Origin: Methyloversatilis discipulorum
GTDB lineage: Bacteria > Pseudomonadota > Gammaproteobacteria > Burkholderiales > Rhodocyclaceae
Length of the DNA: 64,000 bases
Direction of reading: 5' to 3'
Assembly: GCF_000527135.1 (NCBI RefSeq)
Contig: NZ_AZUP01000001.1
Location: forward strand, 1,798,001 to 1,862,000
The first letter of the stretch is position 1; each line of letters opens with the position of its first letter. Both the position numbers and the translations under genes were made by a program. Below are positions 51,571 to 59,280 of this stretch, piece by piece. The notes below the pieces were generated by a model. The model was not told the origin of the DNA, made no database searches, and saw only the letters and a program-made list of their open reading frames with translations.

Positions 51571-51611
51571 ATCAGACCGGGTCCGATCCGGACACAACCT
51601 GGAGCCCCGAA

Positions 51612-52520
51612 ATGGCTAACGTAACCTTCTCTTCTCCGTTGATGCCGCGCGACCTAACGGTCTATGCGGTGGCCGGTGAGCGCGGCACGCTGCTCGCCCT
51701 CGCCAAAGCCAACAACATCCCGATTCCGTTCGACTGTCAGGACGGTGAATGCGGCTCGTGCCTGGTGGAGGTCGTGCACTACAGCCCGACCGTGCGCTAT
51801 GGCATCGCCCTGACCGAAAAGGAAAAGGAAATCCTGCGTCAGCTCGGCAAGATCACCAAGCAGGAAATCATGGACGCCGAAGTGAATGACATGCCGCCGC
51901 GTCACCGGCTCGCCTGCCAGTGCTTCGTTCGCGACGAAGATATCGCCGTCGTGTTCGAAGGCGACGTGACCAAGCCGGTGAAGGGACCGGCGCTATCGAT
52001 CGCCGCCGCGATCTACAAGGGCGGTGTCGGCATCCAGACGCTCGACCAGTTCCTGAACTATGCGGTCAAGGTCGAAGAAGACGCTGCCGTGCACTTCGAA
52101 GAACTGGCGGAGCGCATGAACGCCTGTGGCAACAGCGACGTGGCTGCGCTGTTCGCGCAGCTCGGCAGCTATTCGCGCCTGCATCTGGAAGAAGCCAAGG
52201 CCAGGTGCGCGAAGTACGAGGTGGTGGAAAACCTGCCGGCCAGTTCCGCATGGCCCGACAACACCACCCCGGAAAAGACCGCACTGTGGGCCGGCGATCC
52301 GGCCCTGACGCGTCTCGGTGCGCTCAAGGCCGCGCTGCAGGGCGAACGCCGTGGCTACGAGTTCTACTACGCGATTGCCAACACCACGCGCGACGAGAAC
52401 ATCCGCAAGGTGGCGAAGGAGTTCGTACGCGAAGAGGCGGAACACGTCGAGAAGCTGAAGCAGTGGATCGAGCAGGAAGAGGCCGCCCTGCGTCGCGCGG
52501 CGGAAGCGGTCGCCGGCTGA
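51612..52520 (+). CDS. [2Fe-2S] ferredoxin fused to a rubrerythrin/ferritin-like diiron domain
   Basis: A 302-residue soluble protein with two modules. Residues 1-120 are a plant/adrenodoxin-type ferredoxin with C42, C47 and C50 (DCQDGECGSCLVEV) and a fourth ligand at C102 or C104 (RLACQC). Residues about 140-300 form a ferritin-like four-helix bundle with Glu and ExxH residues expected of a diiron site (VEEDAAVHFEELAERM; SRLHLEEAK; LQGERRGYEFYYAIAN; VREEAEHVEKLKQW). Rubrerythrins reduce peroxide or protect against oxygen; the fused ferredoxin would deliver electrons directly. The sigma-54 promoter and possible NifA site suggest expression during nitrogen fixation and a role in protecting or supplying electrons to nitrogenase. 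This role is inferred. Confidence 0.88.
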   Translation: MANVTFSSPLMPRDLTVYAVAGERGTLLALAKANNIPIPFDCQDGECGSCLVEVVHYSPTVRYGIALTEKEKEILRQLGKITKQEIMDAEVNDMPPRHRLACQCFVRDEDIAVVFEGDVTKPVKGPALSIAAAIYKGGVGIQTLDQFLNYAVKVEEDAAVHFEELAERMNACGNSDVAALFAQLGSYSRLHLEEAKARCAKYEVVENLPASSAWPDNTTPEKTALWAGDPALTRLGALKAALQGERRGYEFYYAIANTTRDENIRKVAKEFVREEAEHVEKLKQWIEQEEAALRRAAEAVAG

Positions 52521-52727
52521 AGCAGGCGTGACGTATGAACGGGCGCGGGCGCGGCGGCGGCGTGGCCTCCCGTCAGTCCACTCCGCTGGCGAATACCGGC
52601 CCGTTCATTCCCTTCCATCCCGGACCTACCGCACCGGGTGCTGACCCGTCGTCGCCCGGCGTGCACCGCGCCGAGAAGATCACGACGTAGTAAGGCGGTT
52701 CGGGGGTAACAGCAAAGCAGCGATTCG

Positions 52728-53168
52728 TCATTGCGGCGTTTGGGTATCAGCAAGGAGGGCGCAGCTCGCTTTGATCAGCGCAACCGTCCGCTCGCCGACG
52801 CGGAACTCGCCCGCCGCGACGCACTGGCGCCGACCGATGCGGTGCGCATGGATGCGGCCGAGCAGCCAGTCACCCGCACGGCTCGGGCCGAGGTAGTCGA
52901 CCATCAGGCTGGCGGTCACCAGCCGGGCCTGCATTGGCAGTTGCGCTGCGATGAAGCCGACCAGGAAGATGTCGGCCAGCGTGGCGATGACGCCGCCGTG
53001 CGTGATGCCCAGCCCGTTGCAGTCGTCGGCGGTAATGCGTGCCGCGAACAGATCCGTGAGCGCGCCGCCGGTGAACACCGTGCGGCCGCCGAAGAACGGG
53101 CCGCGCAACACGCGCGGCGTGAAACCGTCCGGCACGCCGCTGTGCTCAGCAACGGCGGGCGGCGGCAT
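52728..53168 (-). CDS. PaaI-family hotdog thioesterase
   Basis: A 146-residue acyl-CoA thioesterase of the hotdog fold. It contains the helix motif NGLGITHGGVIATLADIFLVG with the expected HGG-x-x-x-x-x-D arrangement, and the strand TASLMVDYLGPSRAGDWLLGRIHAHRIGR. The start overlaps the end of the isomerase gene by 23 bases, so it belongs to the same leftward operon. It probably releases a CoA thioester in an aromatic or acyl degradation route; the substrate is unknown. Confidence 0.9.
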   Translation of the reverse strand: MPPPAVAEHSGVPDGFTPRVLRGPFFGGRTVFTGGALTDLFAARITADDCNGLGITHGGVIATLADIFLVGFIAAQLPMQARLVTASLMVDYLGPSRAGDWLLGRIHAHRIGRRQCVAAGEFRVGERTVALIKASCALLADTQTPQ

Positions 53169-53748
53169 CGAGTGCGTCCTCGAGCTGTTCGTTGCCCCAG
53201 TACAGCGCGTCGCCGACGAAGAAGCTGGGCGCGCCGAACAGCCCGCGCTGCGCGCCCTGCTCGGTCTGCGCGCGCAGTGCTTGCTTCACCTCGGGCGACT
53301 GAGCGCGCGCGATCACGGCGTCGGCCGGCTGGCCCAGCTCGGCGAGCAGGCGACACATCGCATCGACGTCGTCGATGTTCGCGTCATCGACGAAGTTCAG
53401 TTCGAACACGCGGGTGCAGAAAGCCGCGATCCACGGCGCGTCCGCGTGGGCGAGCGCGATGCGCGCGGGCACCATGCCGTTGCGCGGAAACTGCGACGGC
53501 TTGCGCCAGGGCAGCGCGTGCCGCGCGCACTGTCGCGCGAGGTCGGTCCACATCCAGGCGAACTTGGCCGGCTGCTGCAGGAAGGGCGACGCCTGCCAGC
53601 CGGCGGCGCGAAAGATCGGGCCGAGCAGCAGCGGTCGCCACAGCACGCGCACGCCGCGCAGCCGCGCCAGCGTGTCGATGTGCGCCGTGCTCAGATAGCT
53701 GTAGGGGCTGGCGAAGTCGAACCAGTATTCAATGACCGGGTCGTTCAT
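53146..53748 (-). CDS. 2-hydroxychromene-2-carboxylate isomerase-like (DsbA/GST-kappa family) protein
   Basis: A 200-residue thioredoxin-fold enzyme. The N-terminal motif YWFDFASPYSYLS carries the Ser that replaces the DsbA cysteine, as in HCCA isomerases; later blocks are FGAPSFFVGDALYWGNEQLED and the central helical insert. The family isomerises 2-hydroxychromene-2-carboxylate in naphthalene degradation using glutathione. The ATG at 53748 gives this motif directly; a longer frame would overlap the next gene. It lies 8 bp after the CmcJ-like gene. No naphthalene pathway is present, so the true substrate is uncertain. Confidence 0.9.
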   Translation of the reverse strand: MNDPVIEYWFDFASPYSYLSTAHIDTLARLRGVRVLWRPLLLGPIFRAAGWQASPFLQQPAKFAWMWTDLARQCARHALPWRKPSQFPRNGMVPARIALAHADAPWIAAFCTRVFELNFVDDANIDDVDAMCRLLAELGQPADAVIARAQSPEVKQALRAQTEQGAQRGLFGAPSFFVGDALYWGNEQLEDALDAAARRC

Positions 53749-53756
53749 GGCGCGCC

Positions 53757-54623
53757 TCAGTCGAACAGCACGAGGCAGCGCGCCTCGATGCTGGCGCGCA
53801 GCGGCGCGTCGGCCGGTGCGGCCGGGTCGAGGAAGGCGGCGTGCGGTGTGAAACGCGACACCCCGCTCGCCTGCGAGTCGTATTGCTTGAACACCAGCAC
53901 CTCGCGCCTCGTCATGCACGGAAAGTAATGCCAGCGGTGCAGCGGCGAGTGCTTCAGCACGTAGATTTCGCCGCTGCGGCCTGGGTAGCGGATTTCCGCC
54001 GCAACCAGATCCTGCGCCATCACCGACCTCGCATCACACAGCGCCAGCGGCGCGTCGATCACCGGCTCGATCAACGGGCGCCACACATTCACCACCGCAT
54101 AGCGCCGGATACGCGCGCGCACCGCCTCGTCGGGCAGCACCAGCGCGAGGCGGCGCAGACCGCTCGCCTCCGAGTAGTCGTTATGCACGCGCCCGACCGC
54201 CGAGGCCTGGGCGTTCTGCCGGCCGAAGGTGAGCTGCTGTTCGTCGCGGCTGCGGCGGCGGATCTGGTGGTCGAAGCACAGCGCGCGAACACCGCCGGCC
54301 GCGTCGCACGCGATGGCCTCGACTTCCGGGTAGTAGCGGGCGCGGATCAGCGCGTCGTCGGTGAAGTCATCGAGGCGGGTCGGCACTTCGCGCAGTTCGA
54401 AGCCGTGACGGTGAAGCAGGAAGTGCTGCGCGGCCGGCCGGGCATCGACAATGTCGACCGTGTGCGTGCGGTAGCTGCAGTTCTCCCACGGCTCACCGTC
54501 GGGCGGCGGGTACATGTAGTTGAACGGCACGCCCGCGCTGTCGTGCAGGTAGTCCAGTCCGCCGGTCGTGTGCGCCGGGCGGGCACGGTCGCGAGGAAGG
54601 AAGCGTTCGTCAGGGATATTCAC
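53757..54623 (-). CDS. CmcJ/NvfI-family Fe(II) oxygenase-like protein
   Basis: A 288-residue protein of the CmcJ/NvfI/AsaB group, relatives of 2-oxoglutarate dioxygenases found in antibiotic and gibberellin-type pathways. The blocks YMYPPPDGEPWENCSYRTH at the N-terminus, RVHNDYSEASG (an HxD-like metal motif), VVNVWRPLIEPVIDAPLALCDARS and HRWHYFPCMTRREVLVFKQYDS are recognisable. It is the first gene of the leftward operon with the isomerase and the thioesterase and is divergent from the GlxA-type regulator. The substrate cannot be predicted. Confidence 0.85.
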   Translation of the reverse strand: MNIPDERFLPRDRARPAHTTGGLDYLHDSAGVPFNYMYPPPDGEPWENCSYRTHTVDIVDARPAAQHFLLHRHGFELREVPTRLDDFTDDALIRARYYPEVEAIACDAAGGVRALCFDHQIRRRSRDEQQLTFGRQNAQASAVGRVHNDYSEASGLRRLALVLPDEAVRARIRRYAVVNVWRPLIEPVIDAPLALCDARSVMAQDLVAAEIRYPGRSGEIYVLKHSPLHRWHYFPCMTRREVLVFKQYDSQASGVSRFTPHAAFLDPAAPADAPLRASIEARCLVLFD

Positions 54624-54757
54624 ATGAGGCTCCTGGTAGTCGTCGGGCAGGCACTCGCCGCCGTTGCCGAGCAGATGCGGCCTTCAGTGCCCAGGACTCA
54701 TGCTGCGGCTTCCGGACGTCTCGATCGAGTGTCTTGATCGACATCAATCGGGCTAAT

Positions 54758-55756
54758 ATGGACACCATGAAAACAGCCGTACTGATCCTGCCCGGCGTGC
54801 TCGACATCAGCCTGGGCATCACGCTGGACGTGATGAACACCGCCAACAGGCTGTGTCTCCAGGCCGGGCGAGCACCGCTGTTCGAGGTGACACTGACCGG
54901 CACCGGACGGCGCCGGGAGCGCAGCGGCTCGGGGCTTGAAGTGGGGCCGCTTGTGCGCATGGCCGACCTGCCGCCGCCGGATCTGGTGCTGCTGCCGGGC
55001 GCCAACCGCGCCCAGCGCGAAGCGCTGGAGGAATGGCTGTCGACGCGCGAGGTCGTGAAGGCGACGGAACGAGTGGGCGGCTGGCTGGAAGGCGGCGCCG
55101 AAGTGGCCGCGTCCTGCGTCAGCACCTTCGCGCTGGCGCAGGCGGGGCTGCTCGACGGGCGCATGGCCACCACCAGCTGGTGGCTGGCGCCGTGGTTCCG
55201 CGAGCGCTACCCGCGGGTCGATCTGGACATGGCGCGCATGGTCGTCAGCGACGGCCCGATCAGCACCGCCGGCGCCGCGCTCGCCCAGGCCGACCTGATG
55301 CTCGCGCTGGTGGCGCGCCACGGCTCGGACGAACTGGCGCGCAGCTGCGCGCGCTTCCTGATGCTGGACCACCGCGTATCGCAAAGTCAGTACGCCATCG
55401 CGTCACATCTGGCACGGCAGACGCCGACGCTGCAGCGCGCCGACCGCTGGCTGCAGAGCCGCCTCGGCGAACCGGTCACGCTCGCCATGCTGGCCGACGC
55501 GCTGCACATGACGCCGCGCACGCTGAGCCGCCACTTCGCGTCGGCGGTCGGCATGTCGCCCATCCAGTACGTGCAGAAACTGCGCGTCGAGCGCGCCACC
55601 CAGCTGCTCGAAACCGGCCACGCCTCGCTGGAATCGGTGGCCGCCCAGGTCGGCTACGCCGACCCGTCGACGCTGCGCAAACTGCTGCGCCGCGAGCGCG
55701 GCGTTACGGCGCGGGACGTGCGGTCGCGGTCACGCGCGGCGAGCGACGGAAGCTGA
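54758..55756 (+). CDS. GlxA-type transcriptional regulator (DJ-1/PfpI domain + AraC helix-turn-helix)
   Basis: A 332-residue regulator. Residues 1-190 form a DJ-1/PfpI-like sensor domain (LILPGVLDISLGITLDVMNTA; VAASCVSTFALAQAGLLDGR, with the nucleophile-elbow-like Cys), and residues about 230-325 an AraC DNA-binding domain (LADALHMTPRTLSRHF; RVERATQLLETGHASLESV). The start at 54758 is preferred over a TTG further upstream. It is divergent from the CmcJ-like operon, with about 130 bp between the starts, and is the likely regulator of that operon. Confidence 0.9.
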   Translation: MDTMKTAVLILPGVLDISLGITLDVMNTANRLCLQAGRAPLFEVTLTGTGRRRERSGSGLEVGPLVRMADLPPPDLVLLPGANRAQREALEEWLSTREVVKATERVGGWLEGGAEVAASCVSTFALAQAGLLDGRMATTSWWLAPWFRERYPRVDLDMARMVVSDGPISTAGAALAQADLMLALVARHGSDELARSCARFLMLDHRVSQSQYAIASHLARQTPTLQRADRWLQSRLGEPVTLAMLADALHMTPRTLSRHFASAVGMSPIQYVQKLRVERATQLLETGHASLESVAAQVGYADPSTLRKLLRRERGVTARDVRSRSRAASDGS

Positions 55757-55888
55757 CCGAAACGCACCACCCACTGCCTCGCCACCGCTCGATCACAGGC
55801 GGTGAAGAAGATCGCGACGTGCTTCATGACCCGCCCGTGCTCCCCAGCAGCCACCCCGAGCGAGGCCCTTGCGCTATGGCCCCCGCGG

Positions 55889-57352
55889 CTACCTGACCAC
55901 CAGCGCGTCCGATTCGCGTGCTTGCCAACCGCCCCCCAGTGCCTTGAAGGCAGCGACCGCTGCGCGTACCGATTCCGTTTGTGCCTGAACGCGCGCATCG
56001 GCGGCACGTAACAGGTTTTCGTCGGCTTGCAGGACTTCGATCAGGCTGACGACACCCTTCTGATACGCGGCAAACGAGGCGTCCCGTGCGCGACCGAAGG
56101 CGTCCACACCTCGAGTCAGCACTGCCGCCTGCTCTTCGCGCCTGACCAAGGTCGACAGCGCGTTCTCCACGTCCTCGGTTGCCCGCAAGGCGGCAAGTCG
56201 ATACGCAGCGAGCAGTTCCGCCTCCTGCCCCTTCGCCAGATCGATCTGCGCATCGATGCGGCCGAAATCGAACAGACGCCAGCGCAGGCCGAGCACGCCT
56301 GCGGCCTGACCGGCACCGCTGGTGAACAGATTGCCGCTCGCCACCGATGTCGCGCTGCCGATCAGTCCGCTCAGAGAAAGTTTCGGGTAGTACTCGGCGA
56401 TGGCGCCGCCGATGCGTGCGCTGGACGCGGCCAGGCGACGCTCGGCCGCGATCAGGTCGGGCCGGCGGCGAAGCAGGTCGGCCGGCGTCCCCGTGGCGAC
56501 GATCTGCGGGGCAGCCGGAATATCTCGGGTTTCAGCCAACCCCGCCCGATGCGTGCCGGGAGGAGAGCCAAGCATCAGGTCCAGCGCGTTCATGGCGGCG
56601 TCCAGACCCGCTTCCAGCACCGGAACCGAGGCCTGAACCTGGGCCAGCGCGCCTTCCGCCTGCCTCACTTGAAGTTCGGCTGCGAGCCCTTTTCCATGCA
56701 GAAGCTTGATGGTTGCGAGCAAGTCCTGCTGCGTCCGTACCTGTCGACGAGCGACGTCGAGCCGGGCCTGCAATCCACGGATGGTGATGTAGATGTCGGC
56801 TGTCTGTGCCGTCACTGCCAGACGCGTCGCGACCGCGCCCGCTTCCGAAGCCTGATACTCGGCCCATGCCGCCTCCCGGCCGCGGCGCAGACCACCGAAC
56901 ACGTCCAGCTCCCAACTCGCGGCAACATTGGTTTCGTAGGCACTGCCGTAACGGTCGAAACCGGGCGCCGAATTCAGGATCTGCCCCAAGGGGGTTTCGA
57001 CCGAGCGATACGCCCTGGCCGCTTCACCGGCGATCTGGCCCGAGGGCAGCAGTGCGGCGTTGGCTGCGCCAAGCCCGGCACGCGACTGGGCGACCCGGGC
57101 CGCCGCCTGCGCGATGTCCAGGTTCTGTTCCTGCGCCAGGGACACGAAGCGATCAAGCAGAGGATCATGGAAGGCGGCCCACCAGTTCGTGAGGTCCGCC
57201 TGATGCAGAACCTGCCGGCGATCAACAGCCTCCTGCCCGATAAAGACCGGCGAGAGCGCGATCTCGGGCTGTCGATACTCAGGACCGACGGCGCAGCCCG
57301 TCAAGACAGCGGCGCTCAGAAGCAGGACGAGGGAGCGGGGATAGGCGAACAT
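55889..57352 (-). CDS. RND efflux outer-membrane lipoprotein, NodT family
   Basis: A 487-residue TolC-like channel. The lipobox is LTGC with cysteine 20. The two efflux repeats include WWAAFHDPLLDRFVSLAQ and LLRRRPDLIAAERRLAASSA. It is separated from its likely partner genes: it reads leftward while the TetR gene and the membrane-fusion/permease pair read rightward, and the same 26-bp operator is found on both sides of the TetR gene. It is therefore probably the outer-membrane exit of that third pump. The start giving MFAYPRSL is preceded by a GGGAG ribosome site; an in-frame upstream start would run into the operator. Confidence 0.92.
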   Translation of the reverse strand: MFAYPRSLVLLLSAAVLTGCAVGPEYRQPEIALSPVFIGQEAVDRRQVLHQADLTNWWAAFHDPLLDRFVSLAQEQNLDIAQAAARVAQSRAGLGAANAALLPSGQIAGEAARAYRSVETPLGQILNSAPGFDRYGSAYETNVAASWELDVFGGLRRGREAAWAEYQASEAGAVATRLAVTAQTADIYITIRGLQARLDVARRQVRTQQDLLATIKLLHGKGLAAELQVRQAEGALAQVQASVPVLEAGLDAAMNALDLMLGSPPGTHRAGLAETRDIPAAPQIVATGTPADLLRRRPDLIAAERRLAASSARIGGAIAEYYPKLSLSGLIGSATSVASGNLFTSGAGQAAGVLGLRWRLFDFGRIDAQIDLAKGQEAELLAAYRLAALRATEDVENALSTLVRREEQAAVLTRGVDAFGRARDASFAAYQKGVVSLIEVLQADENLLRAADARVQAQTESVRAAVAAFKALGGGWQARESDALVVR

Positions 57353-57381
57353 TAAGATCTCCCGGAAAGTTGAATGCGTGA

Positions 57382-57407
57382 AGTGACTATAATCCAACTT
57401 GGTCACT
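57382..57407. promoter_or_regulatory. TetR operator, copy 1 (AGTGAC-N14-GTCACT)
   Basis: AGTGAC (57382-57387) and GTCACT (57402-57407) form an inverted repeat with a 14-base centre, identical in layout to 58081-58106. It lies between the divergent NodT and TetR genes, 38 bp before the TetR start and 30 bp before the NodT start, so one repressor would control both. Confidence 0.85.
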
Positions 57408-57444
57408 TATTGTCAAGCCATCATCGACGCGGTATCGTTTTTCC

Positions 57445-58062
57445 ATGAGCGAAATTGACACAAGCACACCCCAGGCGCGCGGTCCCGTCGACCACAGCGT
57501 TCGAGAGCAGATCGTCGCGGCGGCCGGAGAACACTTCAGTCACTACGGCTACGAAAAGACCACGGTTTCGGACCTGGCCAAGGCGATCGGTTTTTCCAAG
57601 GCCTACATCTACAAGTTCTTCGACTCGAAGCAGGCCATCGGCGAGGCCATCTGCGCCCAGTCCTTGAGCGCCATCATTCTTGCGGTGGAGGAAGCGGTGG
57701 CCGGCGCGCCCACGCCTACGGAGAAATTCCGACGAATGTTCAAGACCTTGGTGTCGACAGGCGTGGGCCTGTTCTTCAACGACCGCAAGCTGTACGACAT
57801 CGCTGCGCATTCCGCCGGCGAGGGCTGGCCGTCCGCTCGCGCCTACTGCGAGCGCATACGGCAGATCCTGACCGAGATCGTCCGCGAAGGTCGGGAGAGC
57901 GGAGAGTTCGAGCGCAAGACCCCGCTGGACGAGACCGTGCACGCGATCGATCTGGTCATGCAGCCGTATGTGAATCCGTTGCTGCTCCAGTACAACCTGG
58001 ATGTGGCCGACGAGGCACCGACGCAGCTCTCCAATCTGGTGCTGCGCAGTCTTGCACCCTGA
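57445..58062 (+). CDS. TetR-family regulator of the third RND pump
   Basis: A 205-residue repressor. The helix-turn-helix is VSDLAKAIGFSKAYIYKFFDSKQAIGEAI (about 40-68), and the C-terminal domain is helical, with no obvious extra motif. It sits inside the pump locus with matched operators on both sides (57382 and 58081), so it almost certainly represses itself, the NodT gene and the membrane-fusion/permease operon, and releases them on binding a pump substrate. Confidence 0.92.
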   Translation: MSEIDTSTPQARGPVDHSVREQIVAAAGEHFSHYGYEKTTVSDLAKAIGFSKAYIYKFFDSKQAIGEAICAQSLSAIILAVEEAVAGAPTPTEKFRRMFKTLVSTGVGLFFNDRKLYDIAAHSAGEGWPSARAYCERIRQILTEIVREGRESGEFERKTPLDETVHAIDLVMQPYVNPLLLQYNLDVADEAPTQLSNLVLRSLAP

Positions 58063-58080
58063 GGGCAGCAAGAAGTGAAA

Positions 58081-58106
58081 AGTGACTATTGACAATATTG
58101 GTCACT
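58081..58106 (+). promoter_or_regulatory. TetR operator, copy 2, over the pump promoter
   Basis: AGTGAC (58081-58086) and GTCACT (58101-58106) enclose a 14-base centre containing TTGACA (58089-58094), a perfect -35 hexamer. A bound repressor would block the promoter of the membrane-fusion gene, which starts 37 bp downstream. Confidence 0.85.
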
Positions 58107-58143
58107 AGATGGAGGATGGAGGCCTTCGTTCCCGGAGGTCACC

Positions 58144-59280
58144 ATGTTCCAGCGCCGCACTCTTCCCTTCTTCGCCGTCGTCGGCCTGCTGCCTCTGGCT
58201 CTGGCGGCGTGCGGCGAGGCCACGTCTTCGATCGACCCGCGCACCCGGATTCCCCTGGTACGGGTCGGAGCAGTTGAGGCCGCCGCACAGGCTGAGCGGT
58301 CCTTCACCGGCGTCGTTGCGGCGCGGGTGCAGAGCGATCTGGGTTTCCGTGTTCCAGGCAAGATCGTGGAGCGCCTGGTCGACACCGGCCAGACCGTCAA
58401 GCGCGGCCAGCCGCTCATGCGCATCGACCCCACCGACCTGCGGCTTGCCACGCGCGCCCGTGACGAGGCCGTCACCGCTGCCACGGCGCGGGCACGCCAG
58501 ACCGCAGAAGACGAAGCGCGATACCGCGATCTCGTCGCGACTGGCGCGGTGTCCGCTTCCGCCTACGATCAGATCAAGGCCGCCGCCGACGCGGCCCGGG
58601 CCGAACTGGACGCAGCCCAGGCGCAGGCCGACATGGCCCGCAACGAAACCGGCTACGCAGTCCTGCTCGCCGACGCCGACGGCGTGGTGGTGGACACCCT
58701 GGTGGAGCCGGGCCAGGTCGTCGGCGCCGGGCAGGTGGTCGTCCGTCTCGCCCATGTCGGTCGCCGCGAAGCGGTGGTCGATCTCCCCGAAACCTTGCGC
58801 CCGGCGGTCGGCTCGGCAGGCGTCGCCACGCTGTACGGCAGCGGGCTGACCGGTGCAGCCCGGCTGCGCCAGCTGTCGGATGCCGCCAACCCGCTTACAC
58901 GCACCTTCGAAGCGCGCTACGTGCTGGAGGGCCGGCTGGCGGAAGCGCCGCTGGGCTCGACCGTATCCATCCACATCCCGCGCGACGGCGCCGCCCCGGC
59001 GCTGCAGGTGCCGATCGGTGCGCTCTTCGATCCCGGCAAGGGACCCGGTGTATGGGTGGTCGAAGGTGAGCCCGGCTCGGAACCCGGTACGCGGGTCACC
59101 TGGCGTGCCGTTCAGGTGGCCGGCCTCGGTACCGAAACGGCTGCCATTACCGGCGGCGTCTCCGCCGGGGATCGCATCGTCGTGCTGGGTGCCCACCTGC
59201 TGCAGGAAGGCGAACACGTCCGCGTGGCAGACAGCAAAAACGCCGCACGTGTGGCGGCGTCCAGCGGAGCGCTGCAATGA
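58144..59280 (+). CDS. RND efflux membrane-fusion lipoprotein
   Basis: A 378-residue periplasmic adaptor. The lipobox ends ALAAC (cysteine 23). It has the lipoyl halves (GFRVPGKIVERLVDTGQTVKRGQPLMRID), a helical hairpin (about 90-155), and barrel domains ending in VGDRIVVLGAHLLQ-like sequence (here SAGDRIVVLGAHLLQEGEHV). A GGAGG site lies just upstream. It is followed by the permease gene with an ATGA overlap. The paired outer-membrane gene is on the other strand. Confidence 0.92.
   Translation: MFQRRTLPFFAVVGLLPLALAACGEATSSIDPRTRIPLVRVGAVEAAAQAERSFTGVVAARVQSDLGFRVPGKIVERLVDTGQTVKRGQPLMRIDPTDLRLATRARDEAVTAATARARQTAEDEARYRDLVATGAVSASAYDQIKAAADAARAELDAAQAQADMARNETGYAVLLADADGVVVDTLVEPGQVVGAGQVVVRLAHVGRREAVVDLPETLRPAVGSAGVATLYGSGLTGAARLRQLSDAANPLTRTFEARYVLEGRLAEAPLGSTVSIHIPRDGAAPALQVPIGALFDPGKGPGVWVVEGEPGSEPGTRVTWRAVQVAGLGTETAAITGGVSAGDRIVVLGAHLLQEGEHVRVADSKNAARVAASSGALQ

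Larger units (their letters stand above)
51308..51611 (+). other. Regulatory region of the ferredoxin-rubrerythrin gene
   Basis: A 304 bp gap without genes. It carries a sigma-54 type promoter (51555-51570) and an upstream TGT-N10-ACA site (51522-51537). The earlier part (51308-51480) shows no clear terminator for the LysR gene and nothing else I recognise. Confidence 0.7.
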
